A stretch of 64,000 bases of DNA, from contig OY978100.1 in assembly GCA_963854735.1 (NCBI GenBank), positions 1,302,001 through 1,366,000 on the forward strand. Direction: 5' to 3'. Each line of letters starts with the position of its first letter. Position 1 is the stretch's first letter. The notes under the pieces are model-generated. The model worked only from the letters and a program-made list of their open reading frames with translations. It was not told the origin of the DNA and made no database searches. The position numbers and the translations under genes were made by a program. The stretch is from Marvania coccoides (lineage: Eukaryota > Chlorophyta > Trebouxiophyceae > Chlorellales > Chlorellaceae). Shown one piece after another: positions 1 through 9,809 of this stretch.

Positions 1-313
1 TGGGAAGCTCAAACGCGAGCAAATTGCCGATGGCTGCGCTGCTTTCTTCTGGTGACGGTGAAGCTGCTGCCGCTTCTGCTACAAACGCTGCCGTAGAAGG
101 TTCGCTCTCCTCCAAGGTCTCTGCGGAAGGCGACAGCATGGAAGGCAAATCGCCAGAAGCCGCATCCAGGTCGTCAGTCAGCTGGGAAAACTGCTGGGGC
201 AATGGTGCCTCTGCCGCCACGCCCAGCTCCTCTTCGCCATCCACCTCTGTCTCGACGTCAGACAGGGACAGACCCCCAACAGAGAGCTCTGCGTCACTCT
301 CTGAGGCCTCCAT
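1..313 (-). CDS. N-terminal part of an unidentified acidic protein (runs off the window)
   Basis: The minus strand has an ATG at 313 and stays open for 104 codons to the window edge. The peptide begins MEASESDAELSVGG and is rich in Glu, Asp, Ser and Ala, with no hydrophobic segment, so it looks like a disordered acidic N-terminus. The plus-strand frame over the same bases is a Ser/Ala-rich shadow. It is divergent from RPT3 across a 517-nt AT-rich spacer. No family can be named from this fragment, and whether the exon continues beyond the edge is unknown. Confidence 0.55.
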   Translation of the reverse strand, partial: MEASESDAELSVGGLSLSDVETEVDGEEELGVAAEAPLPQQFSQLTDDLDAASGDLPSMLSPSAETLEESEPSTAAFVAEAAAASPSPEESSAAIGNLLAFELP

Positions 314-830
314 GGCCGACGAAAAGCCTACAAGTGAAGCATGGTTTTAGTGTGAGGGAAAAAAAGTGATCTTGAAATCTTGCAGTCACACAAGAAAACC
401 ACGAAGGTTGCTCGCTTGATTGCTCACTATTGGACAAGTTATATATATATTTATCAAATCCAAAGCTCCATGAGGGCTCCTCTTCACTGGAGACCTTGAT
501 CTATTTTGTTTTCTCCTCTAAGAGAAAAGGCCCTTTTCTCTGCGAAACTCACAGAGGAGACTGTGTAAAGCACATATATTTATATATATATATATATATT
601 TACAAATTTTATTAATAAACACCTTCTCTGTTCCTTTTATTGTTTTTCCTCAAATTTGTTTGGTTTTGGCCTCAAGAACGAGTCTCTTAGAGGTTATTTA
701 AAAAAACAATACTATTTTAAAGGGATCGACATCTTAGCTTTGAAACAGAGCCTCTGTTGCCCCAAGAAATTTCGTTGGTTTTTTTAATTCTGATCCTCGC
801 AGCTTCAACTCGCTCTCTCAGGCCCTCGCC
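314..830. other. Divergent intergenic region, AT-rich
   Basis: This spacer lies between the start codons of the partial acidic gene (-) and RPT3 (+), so it should hold both promoters. It contains an (AT)n run near 574-602 and long T/A tracts. No specific binding motif could be supported. Confidence 0.4.
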
Positions 831-2201
831 ATGTCGGCCGCCGTTGCCACGGCCAAGCCGTCCGACGTAAAGGTCGTGGACGAAGGAATGCTGGTGGACA
901 TCGCAGCGGAAAGCTCTCATGATCAACAAGACCTGTACACGCGGCTAAAGACATTGCAGCGCCAGCTTGAGTTCCTGGAAATTCAGGCGAGTATCCATCC
1001 ATTTGAATGGCAGGGTAAAAAATGCGCACCCCAACCTCACTCTCTCGATCAAATAAAAATGCAATTCCTTGCTGTTCTCAACAACCTCTCTCCCCCTGCC
1101 TTGCCCCTGCTGCAGGAGGAGTACATCAAAGAGGAGCAGAAGAACCTGAAGAACGAGCTGCTGCGGGCGCAGGAGGAGGTGAAGCGCATCCAGGCCGTCC
1201 CCCTTGTGATTGGCCAGTTCTTGGAGATGGTCGACAACAACACGGGCATCGTGGGCTCCACCACCGGCTCCAACTACTACGTCCGCATCCTCTCCACCCT
1301 CAACCGCGAGCTCCTCAAGCCCTCCGCCTCCGTCGCCCTGCACCGCCACTCCAACGCCCTCGTCGACATCCTCCCGCCTGAGGCCGACTCCACCATCTCC
1401 ATGCTGGGCGAGACCGAGCGCCCCGACGTCAGCTACCAGGACATTGGCGGGCTGGACATCCAGAAGCAGGAGATTCGCGAGGCGGTGGAGCTTCCGCTGG
1501 TGCAGGGCGACCTCTACGAGCAAATCGGCATTGACCCGCCCCGCGGGGTGCTACTCTACGGCCCCCCTGGCACCGGAAAGACCATGCTGGCCAAGGCTGT
1601 AGCCCACCACACCACCGCCTCGTTCATCCGCGTCGTAGGGTCGGAGTTTGTGCAAAAGTACCTCGGGGAGGGGCCCCGCATGGTGCGCGACGTGTTCCGG
1701 CTGGCGAAAGAGAACTCGCCGTGCATCATCTTTGTGGACGAGGTGGACGCCATTGCCACGGCGCGGTTTGACGCCCAGACGGGCGCCGACCGCGAAGTGC
1801 AGCGTATCCTGATGGAGCTGCTCACGCAGATGGATGGGTTCGACCAGAACACCAACGTGAAGGTCATCATGGCCACCAACCGCGCGGACACGCTGGACCC
1901 GGCGCTGCTGCGCCCGGGGCGACTGGACCGCAAGATTGAGTTTCCGCTGCCGGACCGGCGGCAGAAGCGGCTGGTGTTCCAGGCCTGCACCTCGAAGATG
2001 AACCTGTCGGAGGAGGTGGACATGGAAGACTACGTGGCGCGGCCGGACAAGATCAATAACGCGGAGATCGCGTCGATCTGTCAGGAGGCGGGCATGCTGG
2101 CGGTGAGGAAGAACCGCTACGTCATTCTGCCCAAAGACTTTGAGGACGCGTACAAGAACGTGGTGCGCAAGACCTCTGAAACGTTTGAGTTCTACAAGTA
2201 G
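831..2201 (+). CDS. RPT3: 26S proteasome regulatory AAA-ATPase subunit RPT3 (PSMC4 / 6B type)
   Basis: Exons 831-986 and 1116-2201 give 413 aa, close to the family length of about 410-420. The protein is one of six ATPases in the 19S base ring that unfold substrates. Visible features are the N-terminal coiled coil, Walker A GPPGTGKT (about residue 201), Walker B IIFVDEVD (about 256), the second region of homology [17 protein letters not shown], and the C-terminal FEFYK with an HbYX-type tail (FYK). The block from [10 protein letters not shown] to the C-terminus matches RPT3 rather than its paralogues. The 129-nt intron has a GC donor (CAG|GCGAGT), a length divisible by three and no stop, so a naive translation carries 43 spurious residues between LEFLEIQ and EEYIKEEQ; the join restores the conserved sequence. 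Confidence 0.97.
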   Translation: MSAAVATAKPSDVKVVDEGMLVDIAAESSHDQQDLYTRLKTLQRQLEFLEIQASIHPFEWQGKKCAPQPHSLDQIKMQFLAVLNNLSPPALPLLQEEYIKEEQKNLKNELLRAQEEVKRIQAVPLVIGQFLEMVDNNTGIVGSTTGSNYYVRILSTLNRELLKPSASVALHRHSNALVDILPPEADSTISMLGETERPDVSYQDIGGLDIQKQEIREAVELPLVQGDLYEQIGIDPPRGVLLYGPPGTGKTMLAKAVAHHTTASFIRVVGSEFVQKYLGEGPRMVRDVFRLAKENSPCIIFVDEVDAIATARFDAQTGADREVQRILMELLTQMDGFDQNTNVKVIMATNRADTLDPALLRPGRLDRKIEFPLPDRRQKRLVFQACTSKMNLSEEVDMEDYVARPDKINNAEIASICQEAGMLAVRKNRYVILPKDFEDAYKNVVRKTSETFEFYK

Positions 2202-2738
2202 GTGGCGTGGTAATAAAATAATGAAGGGTGCGCAATTGATTGTATCGTGTGTGATTTTCAGCGGAAAAGAGTGGTGGAAATCGCTCTGTGGTACGTGTTT
2301 GAGTGTAATCTAAGAAATAAAGATACGAGGAGCAAGAGCGGTGCGGATGAGCGAGTTGAATTGCTAGCTAACTATAGGGCAAGGGCTTTGCAGAGCGGGG
2401 TGCTGCAGAATTTCTCTTGCCGGGAGTGAGTGAGTGGGGTTCCCACCAGTCCATCGCCCCAAAGCCTTGAGGGGGCTAGCTACGACACTCTGCCTTTCTC
2501 GAAACGTTCGGCGGGAAGGCAAGCCGGGAAACTTTCCACCACAACTCCTGGTTCCGGCACGTGCCAACAAAAAAAAACTTTCCCTCGCCGATTGAGGCAT
2601 CAAAACCATGCAGCCTGCTGCACGGTTCCTCATTAATACTATATATTCGGCCCTTTTCATCTCATAGATCGCTAGAAAGGAATTTTACGGCCCACTGGTT
2701 CACATTTCATTTTCAATTCAACGATTGTGCCCTCAGAA
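2202..2738. other. Intergenic region between RPT3 and the SBP2-like gene
   Basis: It holds the RPT3 3' end, with AATAAA-like strings near 2210-2220 and 2315-2325, and the promoter of the next gene. A somewhat GC-rich patch at 2330-2560 has open frames but no recognisable protein. Confidence 0.3.
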
Positions 2739-4195
2739 ATGGAGAAATATTACAGAGACAGAACGTGCTCAAATGTCGAAACAAACATTCACACCGTAAG
2801 TGCCACGTTGCGAGCCGCTTATTCACATTTTCCCCCCTTTTCAACACTTGCGACCAAACGTCTGATTTATTGGCTAAGATTGACCGCACTTTTTTGCAGC
2901 AGGTGCCATCCCCGTTCAACACCGTGGAGAATCTTGACGTATCCAACAGGGACCAGCGCCTTCAGCCCCCCTCCACTCCAGCGGAGGGCATAGGCATCCA
3001 GCCTGCTGCTGTATTCACCACCTCTGCTTCGGGCCACCTGGATGAGGCGCTGGTGGCAAAGCTCCTCGAGTCGCTGCATTCGCTGAGGATCCCGGCGTCC
3101 CCTCACTCCTCGCTCAGCTCCTCCACTGTGAGCTCGTCGTCAACGGCAGAAGGCGACTCCATCCGGCCTGCGTCGCCAGCTGGCGTCCTCCCTGAGATCT
3201 GGTGAGTAGCAGCTCTCTTCTTCCGGCTCTAAAAGGAAACCCCGAAAACATGCATATTATTATTCTCAAATTCTGACCCCCCACGACGCCTTCTCCCCCT
3301 TTCCAATGCATTTTGCAGCCCCTCCGTTGGACTGACGCGCGAGCACAGCTCAGACTGCCTGGCCGCTGCCTTGCGGCAGCTCTCCATCAACCAGACCCAC
3401 GGCTTTACCCAGAGACCCCCCCCCACCGCCCATTTCGGCTTTTCTTCTAGCCAGGCCACCCACATCGGCACCGGCGACCTTCAGCCCTTAATGCCCCAGC
3501 CCGCCCCAATATGGCCGCCCGCTTGGCTGCCGCCGCCGCCTGCTTACGGATTTGCTGGAAACGACCGCTTGATGCCCCCCGGCGCCGCCTTCCAGGCTTC
3601 TGCAGCGTACTGGCAGCTCCACTCTGCCGCGCTCACCCCCTGCCGCACGCCCCAAAGCGCGATGGGCCCTGGAATCTACTACCCCGAAAACGAGTGCTTG
3701 GCAGGCCCTCAGGGGTGCTACCAGAGCTACTGCCGGCAGTTCATCAGCCACAAAGCCAACGACGCCGCGCTGCGCCTGCTGCACAGCGTGAAGGCGCAGC
3801 AGACGGCCGACCACACCAATCAGCCCTTCTCCAAATCCCGGCGCTTCTGCTGTTCCCTCAAGGAGGTGTCCAAGGTAGTGGGCGAGTCCAAGCTGCTGCT
3901 GATCGCCCCCGATATCCGCCCCTCCAACAACGCCCGCGTCAGGCCAGTGGAACTGCTGCAGGCGGTGATGGACACCGCCGCCGCTGCTGGCGTTCCCTAC
4001 GTCTTCTGCCTCTCCCGCCGTGGCGTCGGCAGCGTCTTCGGGCGCGAGAAAAACATGTCCATCGTCGCCGTGACCAACCTGGAGGGCGTCGAGAGAGATT
4101 ACGCCACCCTGCTGCATGAGGCTGCCTTGGGGCGTGAGCAGTACATTGCGAGCCACGCGTCGCTGAGTTCCGGCCTCCATTTTTGGCGCAGGTGA
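2739..4195 (+). CDS. SBP2: SECIS-binding protein 2-like protein (L7Ae/L30e RNA-binding domain)
   Basis: Exons 2739-2795, 2900-3201 and 3319-4195 give 411 aa. The start at 2739 was chosen because it gives a phase-0 junction; the ATG at 2773 does not. The first two-thirds are Ser/Pro-rich and low complexity. Residues about 285-390 form an L7Ae-type domain in the SBP2 arrangement: CRQFISHKANDA, then RFCCSLKEVSKVV, LLLIAPDIRPSNN, GVPYVFCLSRRGVG and ALGREQY. Animal SBP2 recruits the selenocysteine elongation factor to SECIS elements so that UGA is read as selenocysteine. The protein is about half the length of human SBP2. Another L7Ae protein is possible, but the flanking helices favour SBP2 or SBP2-like. 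Confidence 0.8.
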
Positions 4196-4487
4196 TGCGT
4201 TGCAGCAAGTTTTCTTGATACAAATACAAATCGTCCCCCCCCCTGCAGCAAGTTTTTTAAATCGTCTTGCAGAAATGCGTCTAAGTCAGTACAAGCGGGC
4301 GGTGACCTTATGCCCCCGTGATAAAGTATCAATATAACATTAATTAAGATTATTTAATTCTCACCCATTTTCCTTTTTCTGTTAACCTGCACTATTGCTC
4401 TGATTTTGTTCCATATTCTAAATAATAAGGTTATTGGTTAGTTAGTCACCATAACTCGCAATTCGCCAGGCCAGAAACTCTGGAATT

Positions 4488-4556
4488 CGATCTGCCCCTG
4501 GGGGAGTGCCCTTGGGAGACCGTGCGGCGGCGGGATGGGTCTGGGAATTTACAACA
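4488..4556. repeat. Dispersed repeat fragment (GGCGGCGGGATGG family)
   Basis: The stretch from GATCTGCCCCTGG to GGGAATTTACAA closely resembles 60928-60980, and its core ggcggcgggatggg with gggaattta recurs at 25154-25175. All copies sit in spacers. Confidence 0.5.
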
Positions 4557-4849
4557 TTTTTCTCGCTGTTAAAACGCTACATCTGCTGATTTCATTCCTT
4601 TATATATTCCCTTCACTCATAAACAAACTATGCTCAATTTTTTTTAACTGCGAGGAAGGAATGTAGGGCAACAATTCTTACCCGTGTACTTCGTTGACGT
4701 TTCTCCCCCTTTTCAAAATTTAATTTCACCGAATTGGTTTGAACTTGCTAGCTGCCACAGCTGCATGAGTCGATTTCATTGTAATAATCTCACCTTTCCA
4801 TCACTTTCTTTTTTTACTATAGCCTGGCTTTCTTTCCGAACCCAGGCAT

Positions 4850-4936
4850 TTTTTCTTCTTCTTCTTCTTCTTCTTCTTCTTCTTCTTCTTCTTCTTCTTC
4901 TTCTTCTTCTTCTTCTTCTTCTTCTTCTTCTTCTTC
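4850..4936. repeat. (CTT)n microsatellite
   Basis: About 28 uninterrupted CTT units. They lie in a convergent spacer and no coding role is seen. Confidence 0.97.
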
Positions 4937-5143
4937 ATTTCCCATTTGGTGAATAATGATGAACTGATAATAGCGGGGAAAAATGAATTACAAAAAAAAA
5001 TGATTTTTTAAAACAAAAGAATGGCCATAATAATACAATAAACTATACAAGGCATTCAAACAAGGAGAAAACAATCAGCACGTATGCATAATTAGGATAA
5101 GTATGGTCTTCAGTACTTCAAATATACAGTAAAGGGCATTAAT

Positions 5144-6307
5144 TTACTCATGCAGGCAGTCTGGCCGCCGTTGCCAGACTCCTGCGAAATGCCGGGCCAG
5201 TAGCGTCATGCCTGCCAGCCCCGTCCTGCCAGCGAACGACAGCGCCCGAAACGGCGCTGTCGCGCAGTCCAGCGCACCCCTGGCCATCCCAGTCACCACT
5301 CCTGCGTAAAAGCATATCAGCGCCAGGTCCAGAGCCTGGAAGCAAATGCCGATGCCTGCGAGGAAGGGGAGGTTAATACGAGGTTATCACGGGTCGAAAC
5401 AAAGAAGTCAGAGGAGCCAGAGTTAAATAAATAAATTGTTACCCCGGCCGGGCGGAATGAAAAAAATTACTATGCACTAATGAAAACGTATTTTTTATTT
5501 AATTATTATGTTTGTTCTTGCCTTTGGGGATCCACAGCGCGGCTGCAGCGATCCGCTGCAGGCTGGGCGGAAGAGCCGGGAGGGCCGCTGCCTCCACCAT
5601 CCTCGCTGTGGCATCCACCACCCACCCCGCTGCAAAGAACGCCACCGTCTCCACGTGAAACCACACGTCAGGGGTGGAAGCCAGCAGCGGCTCCAGCAGC
5701 ACCGCCGCCAGGAAGCGCGGCGCAAGCGGGCGCAGAGCGGCGACGGGCTCCCGCCGCGCGTGCGCCAGCAGCCGCGGCATCGCCACCGAGTGGCTCGCGG
5801 CAGAGACGGCCCCAGTGATGGCGGTGTACAGCGAAATGGTGTTGAGAGCAACTCGGGCAAAGGGCCCAGCAGGCCCGTTCATCAGCTGCTGCCACACGGC
5901 CAGTCCCATGCGGACTGCGCGCTGGTCTAGGCGCTCCGTCACTGCCAGCGCCGGCGGGAGGTTGCGGTATCTCGCCGAGCAGACATCGCAGTGCTGCGCG
6001 GCGTAGCACCCTTTGCTGGCGCGCTGCGTGGCGACCCACATGGCCAGGCAGCGGCAGTGGACGTGCTCGGCGGTGCCCTTGCAGCTGCATGGCGCCAGCA
6101 GCTGGCCGCCTGCAAGAAGAACGAATTGCCCAGGGAGAGGCAAGGTTTCATAACATGGTGGGACGAGCGTGGAAATTTCTGGGACGCCGCAAACTCACCC
6201 TCAGCTCCGTCAGCCTCTCCAAAACAAAAGCGGCATATGTGCAACGCCACCTCTGAAGGGTCGGGGAAGGCTGGGAGGCGCTGAGGCTGGAAGGCCCGAT
6301 TGGACAT
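5144..6307 (-). CDS. RING-CH (RINGv, MARCH-type) zinc-finger membrane protein, probable E3 ubiquitin ligase
   Basis: Exons 6307-6199, 6109-5522 and 5355-5144 (minus strand) give 302 aa. An upstream in-frame ATG at 6379 would add 24 residues; 6307 is preferred because a TATA-like AATATAAG at about 6386-6393 leaves room for a leader. The RINGv signature is complete: C25-x2-C28, C44-x-C46-x7-H54-x2-C57 and C77-x2-C80. Downstream, hydrophobic stretches around ARVALNTISLYTAIT and IGICFQALDLALICFY look like membrane segments, as in MARCH ligases. The second intron has a GC donor (AAAG|GCAAGA). Skipping that splice would end the protein shortly after WIPKGKNK and lose the last hydrophobic segment. 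The substrate is unknown. Confidence 0.85.
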
Positions 6308-7297
6308 GGATGCCCGCAACCTTCTGGCCCGCAATCGACGCCTTATTGGGACTGGGGCCTCCTGCAAGGCGTCCCCCATCCTTATATTCGTAAAAAATTA
6401 AAATAAGTCGAGAAATAATAGCTGTATTGAGCGAAGAGCTTGCTTAAAGGATTAAAGGAGTCTCCTCCAAATCCTCCTGCAGGTGAGACGCACACAATTT
6501 ACACACACAATTTACATTAAAATTTTAATTACAGATGGTCGAGTCGATTGCCGCAGCGTATTTTGTTGCTGCAAGGCTGAATTTAGTCTAAATATTTTTG
6601 AAATTGAATGTTGTTTTGTATTTTATTCTGTTCCTCCTCCATTTCCTCGCCAGAAGGCGTTGAGCAAGGCATGCGAATGCGTTTACGGTGTTTTTTTATT
6701 GCAATGCTCGGCAACGCTATTACCAGCTGAACCCACAAGGCAACGGTTGTCACAAGCGTCACAAGCGCTTACATAAGTTTTCTTGCGCTTGATTGCGCCA
6801 CATAAATACTGCGGCTATAGAGAACCTGCACTCCAGGCACTGGGGCATCACAGCTTGCTGTTGCTTTTTCATTCCCACCGCCCTCTTGAAGAGCGGAAAA
6901 AAACTGGTCACACTGCTGGTGAAACCAGCTTGATAAGAACAATCTTTACATTGCGCATTGCGATGGAGATCTTAATAAGTGCAGAAAGAGAAACAAAACA
7001 AAATCAGGCGAATACGGGAAGGAAAGAAATGAAGAAGAAAAAAAGAACGGCCGTCATCAACAAATGTGGCACACCAGCGTTCTCTCTCCCTCCCTCCCCT
7101 TTCCTTGCCTCAAAGTGCGGAGAGGAAAGAATGACAAATGAATAAAACCTCAAAGCTCAAAGGTGCTGGGGGGTGGTGCTCAGTGCCTCCGCGCCACCCA
7201 AAAGGAAAGAAAGAAAACCACCACCCACACTATAAATCAATACATTTTCTTCAATAAAAAAAAGTCGTGTAGCTGTTATTTGTTTCCTTTTCTTTCT
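6308..7297. other. Intergenic region between the RING-CH gene and plastid E2
   Basis: An AT-rich spacer of nearly 1 kb between two minus-strand genes. Open frames at 6483-6776 and 6783-7145 lack coding-like codon use or similarity, and nothing in them is supported. Confidence 0.4.
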
Positions 7298-9201
7298 CTA
7301 GAACACCAGACCGTCGGGCTTCTCGATGATGCCCTTGAGCGTCTGCAGGAAGTTGGCGGCATCAGCGCCGTACACCACGCGGTGGTCGCAGGTGATGTTG
7401 ACGGTCATCTGCTTCTCCACACCCATGCGGCCGTTGGCGTCCACGCCCACCACTGCCTTGGACCCGCCCACTGCCAGGATGGCGGCGGTGCCGGGCGGCA
7501 GGATCGCGTCGAAAGAGTCGACGCCAAACATGCCCAGGTTGGAGATGGAGAAGGTGCCGGTGGTGTACTCGTCGGGGGAGAGCTTCTTGGCGCGCGCGCG
7601 CTTCACCAGGTCGGCCCAGTCCCTGGCCATGGTGTAGATGTCGGTAGCGTCGGCGTCCTTGAGCACGGGGGTGATGAGACCGCCGTCAGACATGGCCACG
7701 GCCATGGCGATGTTGATGTGCTCGTTGTAGGTGATGCCAGAGCCGTCGGGGGTGCAGGAGGCGTACAGCACGGGGTGCTGCTCCAGCGCCATGCCGCAGG
7801 CCTTCGCCAGCAGGGCGGTCATGGTGACGCCCTTGGGCTTGAGCTTCTTGTACAGCGCGTCCAGGGCGTCGGTGCGGATGGTCATGGACACGCGAAACTC
7901 GGGCACCTTGAGGGACTCGATCATGTTGCGGGACACAGCCAGCTGGAGGGAGGAGAGCGGGACGGTGGTGCCTTTGAGCTCGGAAACAGAGGTCTTGGCG
8001 GGGGCGGCAGCAGCCGGGGCAGCTGCAGGGGCAGCGGCGGCCGGAGCGGCGACTGCCACAGGGGCAGTAGCGGCAGCGGCGGCGGGCTTGCCGGCGGCAC
8101 GGTTTTCAACGTCGGCGGCGGTGATGCGGCCGTTGGGCCCAGTGCCCACGATGGAGTCCAGAGCCAGGCCAAGCTTCTTAGCGAGGGTCTTGGCGTAGGG
8201 GGTGGCTATGATGCGTCCGTCAGCGCGGGGCTGGGGCACGGCCACCGGCGCAGGGGCGGCAGGCGCCGGCGCAGCAGCAGCGGGGGCTGCGGCAGGGGCG
8301 GGCGCCGCGGCGGCGGGCGCAGGGGCAGCCGCAGCCGGGGCGGGAGCAGCCGCGGCGGGGGCCGGGGCGGCAGCAGCCGGGGCAGCACCTCCTCCGCCTA
8401 CAGAAAAAAAAAACAAAAAAAACAAAATCAAAAAATTATATTCAGTATATACAGAATTGTTCTTCCTTGCGGCTATAGAATGGCGACACTACAAAGTGTA
8501 CGGTCCCAGCTTCTCAATCCCAACCAAACAGTAGCTTCAGTCCTTCCAAAATAAACTCACCGGCCTTGGCCTTGGCGGCCTCCAGATCGGCATCGGTCTC
8601 TGCGATGTAGGCGATGGCATTGCCCACGGTGGCGACCTCGCCCTCCTGGGTGACGATGCTGCCCAGGATGCCCTCGGCAAAGGACTCCACGTCCATGTCG
8701 GCCTTGTCAGATTCCACAACCACGATGGACTCGCCCTTCTTTACGTGGTCCCCAGGGGACTTGAGCCAGCTCACGATCTTGCCCTCAGTCATGGTGGAAG
8801 ACAGCGCGGGCATGAAGACCTCCTTCACCGCGTTCATGGGCTGCACAGAGCGCCTGCAGAAGGAGCGGGAGAGGTGGTGGGGTGAGGGAGATGGAGAGAC
8901 GTTTCTGGCACGCTGCGATGCGATCGGCGTTTCGCGATGCTAGCACGCGGGGGTGAAGGGTGCGGGGATCTAGCACATTGTGTGCGCAGCGCTCTCTGCG
9001 CGAGCGACTTGCTGGCAGCGAGATGGGATGCGACGAGGCCTCGCCGATTCTGGCGCATTGAGGTCAGATGGCGGCTAAAATTTCTTATATTATCGAGACG
9101 ACTCACCGTGCGCGAGGGATAGCCACGCGGGCCTTGCCTAATAGACCACTGCCGGCGATCTTGGTGGATACCATAGAATTGATGCCGGACTGAGACGCCA
9201 T
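7298..9201 (-). CDS. DLA2: Plastid dihydrolipoamide acetyltransferase, E2 of the pyruvate dehydrogenase complex
   Basis: Exons 9201-9107, 8853-8561 and 8397-7298 give 495 aa. E2 transfers acetyl groups from lipoamide to CoA, feeding plastid fatty-acid synthesis. Residues 1 to about 34 (MASQSGINSMVSTK onward, basic and Ser-rich) look like a transit peptide. One lipoyl domain carries the lipoylated Lys in ESDKADMD. It is followed by an unusually long Ala/Pro linker, the E3-binding domain (ATPYAKTLAKKLG to GRITAADVE) and the catalytic domain ending with DHRVVYGADAA, which holds the active-site His (about 468). The single lipoyl domain and CDHR-V-YGAD motif match plastid rather than mitochondrial E2. 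The gene symbol follows algal usage. A long reading frame on the opposite strand is an artefact of Ala/Pro codons. Confidence 0.96.
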
Positions 9202-9809
9202 CGTTCCGCAGCAGCCTCTCGATCAACAACAAGAGTAATACGATGCTAACGACACGACTTCAACGATGAAAACCTTTGATCAGAAGACGCTAGCTGGGAG
9301 CACTTACTTTCTTTTCACGATGCACAGATGAGCTAGCTGGTTTGGTGCAACAAAGGAGTTCTCGTTTGCCACAAACTCCAGTTTTTGCAAAAGAGGAGTA
9401 GGCAGCCCTTCATGCTGCTGCAGGGCTTCTCCCTCGGTGGGTTTTTTCATCTTCCTTTACATGCAGTATGCTCATGCAAGGCCGCCGCTCAACACAGGGC
9501 GCCAAGAGAGTTCATGGGGGAAGAAAGACCATGTATGGAGACCTTTTGAAATATTATTTGAAAAAGAATAACATCAAGGGCTTATTCACGCGTGGTGTAC
9601 GATTATTATTATTAGGGAGAAACAGAAGAAGGGAAGAGAAGCAACACGCTTATATCAAAATGGATGAGTACAGGGTGTAAGCACGCCGTGACAGTAGAAA
9701 GAAGAGAGAAGGAGAGAAAAAAACGGGTAACAAGAGGGGTTGCAGTTTATTTTAAATCCTAACTAAGTCAGTACGAGGTAGGCGCCTATAAAAACTAAAA
9801 ACGATCGAT
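9202..9809. other. Intergenic region between plastid E2 and the GT47 gene
   Basis: It holds the E2 promoter side and the GT47 3' end. A short plus-strand frame at 9468-9680 has no similarity, and no other feature is seen. Confidence 0.4.

Larger units (their letters stand above)
4196..5143. other. Convergent intergenic region with repeats
   Basis: This AT-rich spacer lies between two convergent genes. It contains a dispersed-repeat fragment near 4490-4560 and a long CTT microsatellite at 4850-4936. A poly-leucine frame here is only the microsatellite read as codons. No gene was found. Confidence 0.5.

Noticed and set aside
4684..4956. Poly-leucine frame
   Set aside because: A (CTT)n microsatellite translated, with no ATG start and no similarity.
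7163..8554. A 463-codon plus-strand frame rich in Gly, His and Val
   Set aside because: It is the exact antisense of the plastid E2 catalytic domain and Ala/Pro linker. Its start lies in non-coding sequence and its product has no plausible similarity.
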